Assembly (NCBI RefSeq): GCF_014280965.1
Contig: NZ_JACODZ010000004.1
Location: 310,001-374,000, forward strand
Source of the DNA: Echinicola salinicaeni
GTDB lineage: Bacteria; Bacteroidota; Bacteroidia; Cytophagales; Cyclobacteriaceae
Direction of reading: 5' to 3'
DNA: 64,000 nt
Shown: piece after piece, positions 17,385 through 26,699 of the stretch
Layout: every line of letters begins with the position of its first letter
Numbering within the stretch: the stretch's first letter is position 1
Translations under genes and position numbers: made by a program
The notes under the pieces: generated by a model
What the model saw: only the letters and a program-made list of their open reading frames with translations
Told to the model about the DNA's origin: nothing
Databases searched by the model: none

Positions 17385-18539
17385 TTATTTTTTGGCTAGC
17401 CTATTGTCACGCTCAGGATGGATTTTCATACCATTACTGATTTTGCTGATACCTGATAGTACAATAGTTTGGTCTTCGGTCAGTCCATTTCCTTTGACAA
17501 TAAAGTTTTTGCCGGATTTTCCATTTGGGAAGATTTCCTTCATTTTTACTGTATTGTCATCCTGAAGTAGATAAACAAAAGTTTTATTCTGAACTTGATA
17601 AGTGGCTTTTTGTGGAATCAAAAATACATCAGAATGAACTTGTTCAAGGATGATTTTTCCAGTGTTACCGCTTCTCACCAGTCTGTCGGGGTTTTTGAAG
17701 CTTGCACGCATGGTGATGGTGCCCGTAGAAGGGTCAATTTCACCGCCATCAGCATCAATCTGCCCTTTGTGTTCATAAGTGCTGCCATCTGCCAGTATCA
17801 ATTTTACCTCTGGTTTTAAATAATAATCAGAGGTGCTGTCAGCGCGCATTCTTTTATATTTTAAGTAATTGGACTCACTCATAGAAAAGTATACATATAC
17901 TTCACTAATGTCAGAAAGGTTGGTGACAGGTTGTGTGTCATTTTTGGTGACAAGGTTGCCGACTCTTTTAGGAATTCTTCCGATATACCCACTTACTGGC
18001 GCTTTTATTTTTGTAAAGCCAACATTAAGTCTGGAAGTAGCCTCAAGCGCTTTTGACTGGGCTAAAGATGCTTTAGCTACTTCTAGGTCAGACTGAGCCG
18101 TTCTTAACTGGACCTCTGAGATAACATCATGGTCCACCAATGGTTTTAGCCTTTCCAGTTCTATCTTTGCATTCTCTAACTTGGCTTCTTCAACCTCAAC
18201 TGCTGCATGGGCATTTTTAAGGCTTTCCATATAAGGACTTGCATTTACTGTAAAAAGTAACTGGCCTTTCTCTACATAATCACCTTCATCAACATGGATT
18301 TGGTCTAATAACCCCTCGATTTGAGGACGGATTTCCACATTTACTTTGCCCTCAATGGAACCAAGGTATTCGAAGTTTACCATTGCTGTATCCTTTTCTA
18401 AAGGGAGTACAGAGAGGGAAAGTACTTCATCCTCTATTTCTTTGCCTTCCGTGTTACATGAAATGCAAAATCCAGAAGTTAAGACAATGGCAGGTAGGAT
18501 TACCCAGGTTTTAAATGTTTTAAGTATGTTACGATTCAT
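17385..18539 (-). CDS. RND efflux periplasmic adaptor (AcrA/MexA-like)
   Basis: The 384-aa membrane-fusion protein links the RND pump to the outer-membrane channel. It has an N-terminal hydrophobic signal with Cys25 and Cys28 as possible lipidation sites, the biotinyl-lipoyl half-motif EIRPQIEGLLDQIHVDEGDYVEKGQLLF, an alpha-helical hairpin (about 105-165) and the second lipoyl half FTKIKAPVSGYIGRIPKRVGNLV. The beta-barrel and membrane-proximal domains follow. It is the first gene of the three-gene operon. Confidence 0.94.
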   Translation of the reverse strand: MNRNILKTFKTWVILPAIVLTSGFCISCNTEGKEIEDEVLSLSVLPLEKDTAMVNFEYLGSIEGKVNVEIRPQIEGLLDQIHVDEGDYVEKGQLLFTVNASPYMESLKNAHAAVEVEEAKLENAKIELERLKPLVDHDVISEVQLRTAQSDLEVAKASLAQSKALEATSRLNVGFTKIKAPVSGYIGRIPKRVGNLVTKNDTQPVTNLSDISEVYVYFSMSESNYLKYKRMRADSTSDYYLKPEVKLILADGSTYEHKGQIDADGGEIDPSTGTITMRASFKNPDRLVRSGNTGKIILEQVHSDVFLIPQKATYQVQNKTFVYLLQDDNTVKMKEIFPNGKSGKNFIVKGNGLTEDQTIVLSGISKISNGMKIHPERDNRLAKK

Positions 18540-19165
18540 AATATAATGAATGAAATTTTCGGTTTTAATGAATTACTTTTTAATGCTGTAGTTTTGATTA
18601 CAATATTGGTTCCAACTGTTGTTTTTCACTTGTTTAGGTGGAAAAGGGCATGATGTAGGTTGGTAAATGTGGAAACTCTCTACACTTTACCCCATTTTTA
18701 CTTTTGTTTGGGCTTTTTGCTAGTGGGGATTCTACAATAGTATATGCGAGAATTAAACTTCATTGAGCTTTTCTTTCATGAGCGGCTTGTTTTTTTAGCT
18801 CGATTTTACAATTACAGTTCCATTTTTTTATTTATTGGTTATAGTGGTGTTAAATGGTGTTTTTTTGTAGAATAATTGTATTATTCTGGAGTGTGAGGCT
18901 TTGAAATTGGTGATTTGGCGTTGTGTATCTCTCTTCCACATAATGGGGAATTCAGGATCAGTTTGAGTTTTTTAATCCTTTGAACTATTTTTTTTTGTTT
19001 TATGCCATGGCTAATTTTTGGAGGTTGGGAACTGGTGGAGATGGGGTGGACATGGATATGGTTTTTAGTAGCTTGTATTTCAGGGGAAATGAAAAAATCC
19101 ATTTGATTTAAATTTTTATTAATGCAATTTTCGGGTCTATAAGTCATTAACTATATTAATGCTCA
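18540..19165. other. 626-nt divergent intergenic region
   Basis: This AT-rich region separates the divergently transcribed efflux operon and arginine decarboxylase gene and must hold both promoters. I found no full TTTG/TAnnTTTG pair. One 8-bp inverted repeat with a 3-nt spacer (AGAATAAT/ATTATTCT, 18869-18887) could be an operator or small hairpin. A short minus-strand ORF (18881-19147) is not supported as a gene. No RNA gene recognised. Confidence 0.5.
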
Positions 19166-20557
19166 ATGAACAAATACATTGATTTAATTCAGCAGACATT
19201 TGATTTTCCCACCAAAGAATTTAAGGTGGAGGATAATCAACTTTTATTTAATGGAGTGGATCTCATGGAAATCATCGAGACCTATGGGACACCATTGAAA
19301 TTGACCTATCTTCCAAAGATCAGTGAGAGTATTCAGAATGCTAAGACCTATTTTAGCAATGCTATGCAAGCTCATGATTATCATGGAAAGTATACTTATT
19401 GTTACTGTACCAAGTCTTCACATTTTAGTTTTGTGCTAGATGAGGCTCTCAAAAATGATATTCATATAGAAACTTCATCGACCTTTGATATTCCATTGGT
19501 GAGAAGTCTATATGAAAAAGGAAAAATCACCAAGGAAACCCATATCGTTTGTAATGGATTCAAAAGGGAACTATACAAGGAGTATATCACAGGCTTATTA
19601 AATGATGGTTTTGTAAACTGTATACCTGTATTGGATAACCTTTCTGAAATAGATTATTATTTGGAACATGTTAAAGTTCCTTTTAAGGTGGGAATTAGAA
19701 TTGCAGCAGATGAGGAACCGAAATTTGGTTTTTATACATCCAGGTTAGGGGTTAGGTATAAGGATATCATTGATCTATATGAAAAGAAAATCAAAGATAA
19801 TCCTAATGTTAGTTTGAAAATGCTCCACTTCTTTATTAATTCTGGCATCCGCGATACGGCTTATTATTGGTCTGAGCTGACAAGGTTCATTCAGAAATAT
19901 GTTGATCTGAAAGCCATCTGTCCAGAATTGGATACAATGGATATCGGAGGTGGTTGGCCTATTAAGACTAATGTGTTTTTTGATTATGATTACCAGTACA
20001 TGGCAGATCAGATCATCAAGAACATAAAGTGGATGTGTGCCAAAAATAATACTGTTGAGCCAAATATATTTACGGAATTTGGTAGCTATACAGTAGGGGA
20101 GAGTGGAGCTGTGTTGTATTCTATTCTGGAAGAAAAACTCCAGAATGATAAAGAACTTTGGTATATGATCGATGGTTCGTTTATTACCCAATTGCCAGAT
20201 AGCTGGGGTTTGAACCAAAAATATATCATGCTGGCGGTGAATAATTGGAATGAAGAATACCATAATATTAATTTAGGTGGCTTGACCTGTGACAGTATGG
20301 ATTATTATAATTCGGAAGCCCACCAATACAATATCTATTTGCCGAAAAAAACTGTTAAAAAACCTCAATATATAGGTTTTTTTCATACCGGAGCTTATCA
20401 GGAATCATTAGGAGGCTATGGAGGTATACAACATTGTTTGATTCCTGCGCCAAAACATGTATTGATAGATCGAGATACTGATGGAAGTATCACTCATAGG
20501 CTTTTCGCTGAAGAGCAAACAAGTGAAGATATGATGAAAACGCTAGGTTATGAATAA
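19166..20557 (+). CDS. speA: Arginine decarboxylase, short Bacteroidota form (fold-type III PLP)
   Basis: The 463-aa protein belongs to the alanine-racemase-fold decarboxylases. The PLP lysine is in YCYCTKSSHFSFVLDEAL (about 75-90), followed by GIRIAADEEPKFGFYTSRLG, the Gly-rich phosphate-binding DIGGGWP, TEFGSYTVGESG and the C-terminal FHTGAYQESLGG. It is much shorter than the roughly 650-aa E. coli SpeA. Proteins of this type in Bacteroidota are generally annotated as arginine decarboxylase feeding agmatine into polyamine synthesis; substrate is inferred from that and not from a diagnostic residue. It stands alone, with its own terminator. Confidence 0.8.
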   Translation: MNKYIDLIQQTFDFPTKEFKVEDNQLLFNGVDLMEIIETYGTPLKLTYLPKISESIQNAKTYFSNAMQAHDYHGKYTYCYCTKSSHFSFVLDEALKNDIHIETSSTFDIPLVRSLYEKGKITKETHIVCNGFKRELYKEYITGLLNDGFVNCIPVLDNLSEIDYYLEHVKVPFKVGIRIAADEEPKFGFYTSRLGVRYKDIIDLYEKKIKDNPNVSLKMLHFFINSGIRDTAYYWSELTRFIQKYVDLKAICPELDTMDIGGGWPIKTNVFFDYDYQYMADQIIKNIKWMCAKNNTVEPNIFTEFGSYTVGESGAVLYSILEEKLQNDKELWYMIDGSFITQLPDSWGLNQKYIMLAVNNWNEEYHNINLGGLTCDSMDYYNSEAHQYNIYLPKKTVKKPQYIGFFHTGAYQESLGGYGGIQHCLIPAPKHVLIDRDTDGSITHRLFAEEQTSEDMMKTLGYE

Positions 20558-20581
20558 AAAGGCTGAGTAATCAGCCTTTTT
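20556..20581 (+). terminator. Terminator of the arginine decarboxylase gene
   Basis: A perfect 11-bp stem (AAAAAGGCTGA with TCAGCCTTTTT) with loop GTAA begins at the stop codon and ends in five T residues. Confidence 0.85.
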
Positions 20582-20706
20582 ATATTGATACCAATTAAAA
20601 TTTTGTCAATAATAATATCGGAATAAAATATTGAATTATTGATTTTGTAACATTTAAATAGTTTTGTTGTTTTTTGTGTAAATTTTTAATTTAATAATTG
20701 AATTAT

Positions 20707-20737
20707 TTTGAATATGTGAGTCAGTGCATTACCTTTG
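20707..20737 (+). promoter_or_regulatory. Consensus Bacteroidota promoter for the tRNA-like RNA
   Basis: The -33 TTTG (20707-20710), a 19-nt spacer and the -7 TACCTTTG (20730-20737) match the consensus exactly. Transcription would start near 20743, about 28 nt before the tRNA-like fold. There is no ORF start nearby, so the promoter appears to serve the RNA. Confidence 0.8.
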
Positions 20738-20770
20738 TATCATAAGGAAGAGATAAAAGGTCTCTAGATA

Positions 20771-20895
20771 CTGTAGGATGTTGAAATTGGCAGACAAGCC
20801 CTCCTGTCTCGAGGGTGGAGAAACTGGGATAAAGCAAATATCGAGCTCGTGTTTTGCCTAACTACTCCGTGGAGGTTCGAGTCCTTCTCCTACAG
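20771..20895 (+). ncRNA. Class-II tRNA-like RNA, Leu-type body, GUC in anticodon position, giant variable arm
   Basis: The fold is read directly. Acceptor TGTAGGA/TCCTACA (20772-20778 with 20888-20894), extendable to 8 bp by C20771-G20895. D-arm TTG/CAA with loop AAATTGGCAGA, as in tRNA-Leu. Anticodon stem CCCTC/GAGGG with the 7-nt loop CTGTCTC (20804-20810). T-arm GGAGG/CCTTC with the canonical loop TTCGAGT. The anticodon position reads GTC (Asp), with U33 but a U at 37, where a purine is almost universal. The variable region (20816-20870) is 55 nt, with a GGAG/CTCC stem and an inner GCAAA/TTTGC hairpin; ordinary class-II arms are about 10-24 nt. CCA is not encoded. It is not a normal Asp, Leu, Ser or Sec tRNA. 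Own promoter and terminator argue against a dead remnant. Confidence 0.8.
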
Positions 20896-20930
20896 CAGGT
20901 TATTTTGGGTTTATAGTTAATTGACTAAAG

Positions 20931-20959
20931 CTATGGAATATTATTTCATAGTTTTTTTT
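20931..20959 (+). terminator. Terminator after the tRNA-like RNA
   Basis: An 8-bp stem (CTATGGAA with TTTCATAG, one G-U pair) and 5-nt loop run straight into eight T residues. With the promoter at 20707 it bounds a transcript of about 215 nt. The following 290 nt up to the sigma factor are AT-rich with no recognised feature. Confidence 0.82.
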
Positions 20960-21251
20960 GCCTAAATTTTTTTGAATAGCTCAAATATATTGTGAATGAG
21001 TTAAGCGAAAATTAATCTCAATTTGGCAATCTTTGTTGTGATTATATTTATTTTAATTAGAGTTATTTGTGCTTTTTAGAGAGAAATTATGTTTTTATTT
21101 GGTTGTGTTTTTTAGTGATTGGTTATATTCTAAATGGTTTTAGCCAAGTAGGTTAAAAAGGTTTATGAAAAAATAGTCTTTATTTAAAGGAAGATGGTTT
21201 TAAATGAGTGGAAATATTCTTTTATTTAAATAACGATAGACCCAACCCTTG

Positions 21252-21881
21252 ATGAAAAGTAACCAGAATAGTACTATTTCTATTTATTTACAGGATGTTT
21301 GTCCAAATAATATTCTGAAGGACGATCAAAATGACTTGGAGTTATGGAGAGCTTTTAAAAACGGAAGTAATGAAGCGTTTTTAAGCATTTATAAAAAGTA
21401 TTTTAAGAGCTTATACAGTTATGGTGTCAGACTTAAGGATAATGAGGATTTGGTAAAAGATGCTATCCAAGACATTTTTCTTGAATTAAAAAAGAATTCT
21501 CACGGATTAAGTGATACAGATTGTATTAAGTTTTATTTGTTTAAGTGTCTAAAGAGAAAAATATTTAAGAAGTTTAAAGAGTGGGAAGGCCAGCGGGAAG
21601 ATCTGGTAATGTCCGAAAGTTTTTCAATTACTTTTTCACATGAGCAAAGGATTATTAATAAGCAAATCAATTTAGAAAAGGTCAAGTTAATAAATAAGGC
21701 TATAGGGAAGCTTAGTCCAAGGAAGAGAGAGGCCGTTTATTACGTTTTTTATGAAGGGATGTCTTATCAGCAGGTGTCTGAATTAATGGATCTTTGCGAT
21801 TCAAAATCAGCCAGAGATTTAATTTATAAAGCATTAAAATGTCTTAGAGACTCAGTAGGTCTTCAAACAGTCTTTTATTAA
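21252..21881 (+). CDS. FecI-type ECF RNA polymerase sigma factor
   Basis: The 209-aa protein has sigma region 2 (LWRAFKNGSNEAFLSIYKKYFKSLYSYG through DAIQDIFLEL, about 28-80) and region 4 (KLSPRKREAVYYVFYEGMSYQQVSELMDL, then SARDLIYKALKCLRD). The ATG at 21252 is used; an in-frame TTG just before it is not needed. It is followed by a FecR-type anti-sigma factor and an STN-domain SusC, the usual trans-envelope relay: substrate binding at SusC is signalled through FecR to release the sigma factor, which activates susCD. Confidence 0.92.
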   Translation: MKSNQNSTISIYLQDVCPNNILKDDQNDLELWRAFKNGSNEAFLSIYKKYFKSLYSYGVRLKDNEDLVKDAIQDIFLELKKNSHGLSDTDCIKFYLFKCLKRKIFKKFKEWEGQREDLVMSESFSITFSHEQRIINKQINLEKVKLINKAIGKLSPRKREAVYYVFYEGMSYQQVSELMDLCDSKSARDLIYKALKCLRDSVGLQTVFY

Positions 21882-22024
21882 TTAATTGTGTTGTTATGGT
21901 TGATCTTTATTTTGGTAAAATATACATGTGTGATTTTTTGATTTAAAAATATTTAAAAAAAAAGTGATTTTTTTGTCGTTGTTTTGCTGTTTGCAGCCAT
22001 TACATAGTAAAGAAAGTTAATCAA

Positions 22025-23053
22025 ATGAGCAAAGCTTCTGAGCTTTTAGAGGATTTAGAATTTATTAGGTGGGTAAAATATCCTAATAAAGATCTAGATG
22101 CTTTTTGGAAAAAGTGGATGGACGCGCATCCTGATAAAATAAAGGATGTGATGTTTGCTAGGGAAATGATCCTGGGGCTTCAATTTCCTTCTAAACTACC
22201 TTCAGCGGATGCTGAGGAGGAAATTTTTGCAAACCTACTTAGGGAATACGAAGAATCTGATATAAAAATAAAAAAGGCAGGGGATAGGAATGACTGGTTT
22301 AGGAATAAGCAATTTGTGAAAATAGCCGCTGTATTAGCAATGGGTTTTTTGCTTATGTTCCTTTATTATAGCGTTGGCTATGATACGTCTAGTGAGAATG
22401 CTTCAATTAAGACTAAGTGGCTGATAAAGTCAATAAATAACGGAGAAAAGATAAGTTTTAAACTTCCTGATCAAACCATTGTTTGGCTAAACTCTGGAAG
22501 TAGTCTGAGGTATCCAGAAAGTTTTGATTCCACAGCGAGGTTAGTGGAATTAAAGGGAGAAGGTTTTTTTGAAGTAGCTGAAAATGCCGAACAACCATTT
22601 CAGGTATTGACAGATGGACTATTGACTACAGCTTTAGGGACGTCCTTTAATATTAATGGTGAGATTCCCGGCAAAGTGAAAATAGCTTTGCTAACAGGTA
22701 AAGTTTCTATTCAATCTCAAAATGATAGTCTTTCTTATTTATTAAAGCCTGGATGGGCTTTAGATTATGAAAAGGATTCGAAAAAGACTGAAATAATGAC
22801 TTTTGACCTAGAGACTGAAATAGGTTGGAAATCGGGGAAGCTCATTTTTAATAATAACTCATTCAAAGAGGTGATTGTAAAACTAAAAAAATGGTATGGA
22901 GTGGACTTTGAAATTGTTAGAGGTCCTGCAGAGGACTGGCAACTGAATGGGAAATTTGAAAATCAAACGCTTGAAAATGTCCTAAAAAGCATGGCCAATA
23001 TTGAAGATTTTACTTATCAATTTAATAATAGAACCGTAGTCCTAAAATTTTAA
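22025..23053 (+). CDS. FecR-family anti-sigma factor
   Basis: This 342-aa inner-membrane protein has a cytoplasmic N-terminal region (about 1-97), one membrane span (KIAAVLAMGFLLMFLYYSV, about 98-118), a periplasmic FecR domain (NGEKISFKLPDQTIVWLNSGSSL through GEGFFEVAEN and ALGTSFNING) and the C-terminal DUF4974 module (LIFNNNSFKEVIVKLKKWYGVDFEI). It is expected to hold the adjacent ECF sigma factor inactive until contacted by the SusC STN domain. Confidence 0.93.
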   Translation: MSKASELLEDLEFIRWVKYPNKDLDAFWKKWMDAHPDKIKDVMFAREMILGLQFPSKLPSADAEEEIFANLLREYEESDIKIKKAGDRNDWFRNKQFVKIAAVLAMGFLLMFLYYSVGYDTSSENASIKTKWLIKSINNGEKISFKLPDQTIVWLNSGSSLRYPESFDSTARLVELKGEGFFEVAENAEQPFQVLTDGLLTTALGTSFNINGEIPGKVKIALLTGKVSIQSQNDSLSYLLKPGWALDYEKDSKKTEIMTFDLETEIGWKSGKLIFNNNSFKEVIVKLKKWYGVDFEIVRGPAEDWQLNGKFENQTLENVLKSMANIEDFTYQFNNRTVVLKF

Positions 23054-23093
23054 CCACAAAAAGCATGAATTACATCAATGACTCTTAAAAAAT

Positions 23094-23116
23094 GCCAACT
23101 GATAAAATCAGTTGGC
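23094..23116 (+). promoter_or_regulatory. Hairpin between fecR and susC
   Basis: A perfect 10-bp stem (GCCAACTGAT with ATCAGTTGGC) with a 3-nt loop lies 41 nt after the fecR stop. There is no U-run, so it may be a processing or partial-termination element separating regulators from the abundant SusC/SusD messages. Function is not shown by sequence. Confidence 0.4.
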
Positions 23117-23212
23117 GCTTGTTAGCGGTCTGAAAGGGGTATAAATCTATTGGGGAATAGGCTACCCCTTAAGACCATGTTTAATGAAATTTTCAATAAA
23201 CCTTTCAAAAAT

Positions 23213-26200
23213 ATGAAATTAAACTTACAAAAGACAATATATATGTTGTCAAGGTACTTCTTGTATATATTTGTTGTTCAGCTATTGGTCATCAATCTGG
23301 TTTCTGCAACTAGTGTTAATGGGCAATACAAGCCGATAGATAAGGTTTGGGTAAAAGTTGAAAAGAGAGCGATCACGTTGGATCAATTTTTTACGACCAT
23401 TGAAAGTCAGACATCCTATAGTTTTTTATATGATAGGAGAGAAATAAACACCAGTGAAAAATTAGTACTCAATAAAAATTCAGGATCAGTTGAAAGCTTA
23501 TTGATTCAGGTATCCCAGCAATCACAGTTGAGGTTTAGGCAGGTTAATAATAGTATCGATGTTCAATTGGCCGATACGCCCTCTTTTGATGATAAAATAA
23601 GCAAAAAAGTACTAGCCGAGATTTCTGGTGTCGTAGTAGATCAAAAAGGAGAACCATTACCTGGTGTTACTGTAGTTATTCAAGGGACAACAGTAGGCAC
23701 TGTGACTGATTTAGATGGTAATTTCTCTCTTGATGTCCCAGATGGAGGTGTATTGGTTTTTTCATTTATAGGTTATGAGGATCAAATCATCGAGGTAGGG
23801 AATCAGAGAGAGCTTAGGGTAGTTCTTAAAGAAAATCTTTCAGATTTAGATGAGGTAGTTGTAGTTGGGTATGGTACTCAGAAAAGATCAGATTTGACAG
23901 GTTCTGTGGGGTCTGTTTCTGGGGATGAATTGATGCAAAGGCCAGCTACTTCCATTAATCAATCTATTGCTGGTAGAATTCCTGGTGTTCAAGTTAATGT
24001 GAATTCCGGTAGACCTGGCGGTAAAACCAATATCCGTGTTCGGGGATTCAGTTCAATCAACTCATCTAACAATCCCCTGTTTGTAGTAGATGGTGTACAG
24101 TTGCCAGTAGGTAACCAGGCCCAAAGAAGTAATGCGATTGATTATATTAACCCAAGTGATATTGTTTCTGTCGAAGTTCTCAAGGATGCTTCATCGACAG
24201 CCATCTATGGAGCTAGAGGTGCAAATGGAGTTATTCTGATCACCACAAAAAAAGGTAAATCTGGAGAGGGGAAAATCACCTATAATGCTGAATTCAGTAC
24301 AAATACTTATGGGCCAAATAAGCCTGAAGTCTTAAATACACAACAGTATATGGAAGTGGAGCAGCTGGCTTGGGAAAATATGGCGAAATTTGATCCGGAA
24401 GGTTGGGCTGCAGGCAAATGGGCTTATCTGAACCCCGCATTAAAAAGGACAGACCCAAGATTGTTTGACAGCAATGGTAACCCTTATTATGATACCGACT
24501 GGATTAAGGAATCTACCCAAAGTAAACTTTCCCAAAATCACCAGCTGAATTTCAGTGGGGGTAGTGATCGGACTACCTATTCTCTTTCTTTAGGTTATAG
24601 AAATGATGAAGGCTTGTATAAAAATTCCTTTTTGACCAGGTATTCTGGTAGGCTTACTGTGGATACAAAAGTTAAAGATTGGCTGACAGTGGGTACATCC
24701 ATTAGTTATAACTATCAGTCAGAAAATATTGTAGACTATAGTGACCAGGTGCCAAGAAGGATGGTGGAGGATTTTCCTTTCCTACCGGTATATTATGAAG
24801 ATGGTACTTATGCTGATAACAGAGACTATCCATATGCAGAGGGGACAATGAGTTCTGTTCATAATTTAATGGAGAGGCAGTTTATTTTGAATACCCAGAC
24901 CCTATTGGGAAGTGTTTATGCCAATATAAATCTTGCCAAGGATTTGGAGTTTAGAACTGTATTAGGTTCTAATGTGATCACCAGAGAAACAGATAGGTAT
25001 GAGGGCAGAACAATCCAAATTGGTTCTCAGGGTAGAGCTTGGCTGGCCAATTCAAGAGAAACTTTCTGGTCTTTTGAAAATTACCTTACTTATAAGAAGA
25101 CCTTCTCAGAAATTCACTCCTTCACGGGGATGCTGGGGATTTCATGGCAGGAGTCCAATGATTTTAATATGAGCATGGAAGCCCGTACTTTTGCTACCGA
25201 TTATTTTCAGTACAATAATATTGGAGCAGGAAGTAATAACCTTGGAGTGGGCTCAAATGCCAGAAGAGAAGCATTGAATTCCTATTTTGGAAGGTTCAAT
25301 TACACCTTGATGAACAAATACCTTTTTACCTTTACTGGTAGAATGGATGGTTCTTCAAAGTTCGGTGATAATAACAAATATGCATTTTTCCCCTCTGCTG
25401 CTTTGGCATGGAGAATTTCAGATGAGGAATTCTTGAAAGATAACGAGACGATTTCAAATCTTAAACTTAGAACAAGTTATGGCCTTACAGGTAACTCAGA
25501 AATCCCTCCATATTCTTCACTTTCATTATTGGGTTCAGGTTATGCCGCTATCCTTAATGATTCAAGAGTAGGAGGAACGGGCATTAACCGCTTGGCAAAC
25601 CCTGATTTGAAATGGGAAAAAACCAGTCAATATGATTTAGGTTTGGAAATAGAACTGTACAAAGGTAGGGTCTCTTTTGAAGCTGATATATACTACAGAA
25701 AAACCACCGATATGCTTTTGGATGCTCCAGTGCCACAAACTAGTGGTTATGCAACTATAAGAAGAAATGTGGGATCCATGGAGAATAAAGGCTTAGAACT
25801 TTCTCTAAATACTATCAATATCGATAAACCTAATTTTACTTGGAGCACCAATTTCAATATTTCATTCAACAGAAATAAAGTGCTTTCCTTGGCAACACCT
25901 GCAGATATATTTGGAGTAGGTGGACCGGGAATTACTAATGAAACTAGTATAATTCGAGTAGGAGAACCGGCTGGTGCTTTCTGGGGATTGACCAGATTAG
26001 GTGTATGGGGAACAGATGAAGCTGCTGAAGCAGCAGAGTATACCAGTTATAGAAATGGGTTGACCATTCTTCCTGGTGATATCAAATATGAAGATGTAAA
26101 TGGTGATAAGGCTATTACAGATGCAGATAGAAAAATAATAGGTAATGGTAGCCCGGATGGTTGGGGATCGTTTATCAATAATTTTAGATTTGGGAATTTT

Positions 26201-26668
26201 GATATGACCTTGGATCTTCAATTTATGTATGGAAATGATATCATGGACATGAACCTTCACTCTAGTGAAGACCGTCAATCTTTGGCGAACAGTTATACTA
26301 CTGTTTTGAATGCTTGGACACCTGAAAATCAAAATACAATGATCGCCCAGGTTAGGGATACTAGAGCAGGTTATGTAACAAATGTTGATTCACATTGGGT
26401 TCAGAACGGTAGCTTTATTCGTGGAAGAAACTTAGTGGTAGGTTATAATTTCCAAAAATCACTTGTTAACAGATTGCGCTTAAGTAATCTAAGGCTATAT
26501 GCTTCAACCCAAAACTTCTTCTTGATTGTTGATGATGAAGTGATTGGTGATCCTGAAATCACCCCCATCAGAGGAAATGACAGTAATAATGTTTTCTCAC
26601 AAGGTATGAAATGGCATGAATATCCTAAGCCTACCGTGTTCTTGATGGGGCTGCAAATTCAGCTTTAA
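23213..26668 (+). CDS. SusC-like TonB-dependent outer-membrane transporter with STN signalling domain
   Basis: About 1151 aa. After a signal peptide (MKLNLQKTIYMLSRYFLYIF...) come an STN domain (about 30-110: VEKRAITLDQFFTTIESQTSYSFLYDRREI), a carboxypeptidase-regulatory-like beta domain (ISGVVVDQKGEPLPGVTVV), the TonB box/plug region (VVVVGYGTQKRSDLTGSV) and a large beta-barrel ending LMGLQIQL. It imports a ligand captured by the SusD partner and signals through FecR/FecI. The ATG at 23213 gives the best signal peptide; an ATG at 23177 would add 12 residues. No glycoside hydrolase is linked, so the substrate is unknown and need not be a sugar. Confidence 0.94.
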   Translation: MKLNLQKTIYMLSRYFLYIFVVQLLVINLVSATSVNGQYKPIDKVWVKVEKRAITLDQFFTTIESQTSYSFLYDRREINTSEKLVLNKNSGSVESLLIQVSQQSQLRFRQVNNSIDVQLADTPSFDDKISKKVLAEISGVVVDQKGEPLPGVTVVIQGTTVGTVTDLDGNFSLDVPDGGVLVFSFIGYEDQIIEVGNQRELRVVLKENLSDLDEVVVVGYGTQKRSDLTGSVGSVSGDELMQRPATSINQSIAGRIPGVQVNVNSGRPGGKTNIRVRGFSSINSSNNPLFVVDGVQLPVGNQAQRSNAIDYINPSDIVSVEVLKDASSTAIYGARGANGVILITTKKGKSGEGKITYNAEFSTNTYGPNKPEVLNTQQYMEVEQLAWENMAKFDPEGWAAGKWAYLNPALKRTDPRLFDSNGNPYYDTDWIKESTQSKLSQNHQLNFSGGSDRTTYSLSLGYRNDEGLYKNSFLTRYSGRLTVDTKVKDWLTVGTSISYNYQSENIVDYSDQVPRRMVEDFPFLPVYYEDGTYADNRDYPYAEGTMSSVHNLMERQFILNTQTLLGSVYANINLAKDLEFRTVLGSNVITRETDRYEGRTIQIGSQGRAWLANSRETFWSFENYLTYKKTFSEIHSFTGMLGISWQESNDFNMSMEARTFATDYFQYNNIGAGSNNLGVGSNARREALNSYFGRFNYTLMNKYLFTFTGRMDGSSKFGDNNKYAFFPSAALAWRISDEEFLKDNETISNLKLRTSYGLTGNSEIPPYSSLSLLGSGYAAILNDSRVGGTGINRLANPDLKWEKTSQYDLGLEIELYKGRVSFEADIYYRKTTDMLLDAPVPQTSGYATIRRNVGSMENKGLELSLNTINIDKPNFTWSTNFNISFNRNKVLSLATPADIFGVGGPGITNETSIIRVGEPAGAFWGLTRLGVWGTDEAAEAAEYTSYRNGLTILPGDIKYEDVNGDKAITDADRKIIGNGSPDGWGSFINNFRFGNFDMTLDLQFMYGNDIMDMNLHSSEDRQSLANSYTTVLNAWTPENQNTMIAQVRDTRAGYVTNVDSHWVQNGSFIRGRNLVVGYNFQKSLVNRLRLSNLRLYASTQNFFLIVDDEVIGDPEITPIRGNDSNNVFSQGMKWHEYPKPTVFLMGLQIQL

Positions 26669-26699
26669 TTTTATTAATAACATAATAAAAACAATCACC

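Noticed and set aside
18881-19147. 88-codon minus-strand ORF in the efflux/arginine decarboxylase gap
   Set aside because: No homology recognised, low-complexity basic sequence, no initiation signal, and it overlaps the region expected to contain the promoter of the decarboxylase gene.
19775-20263. 162-codon antisense frame within the arginine decarboxylase gene
   Set aside because: A shadow of a conserved coding region; the composition is unlike the neighbouring proteins and no motif is seen.
20771-20895. Interpretation of the tRNA-like RNA as tRNA-Sec or an ordinary tRNA-Asp
   Set aside because: tRNA-Sec would have a UCA anticodon and a long D stem; the D stem here is 3 bp. tRNA-Asp is class I with a short variable loop; this RNA has a 55-nt variable region.
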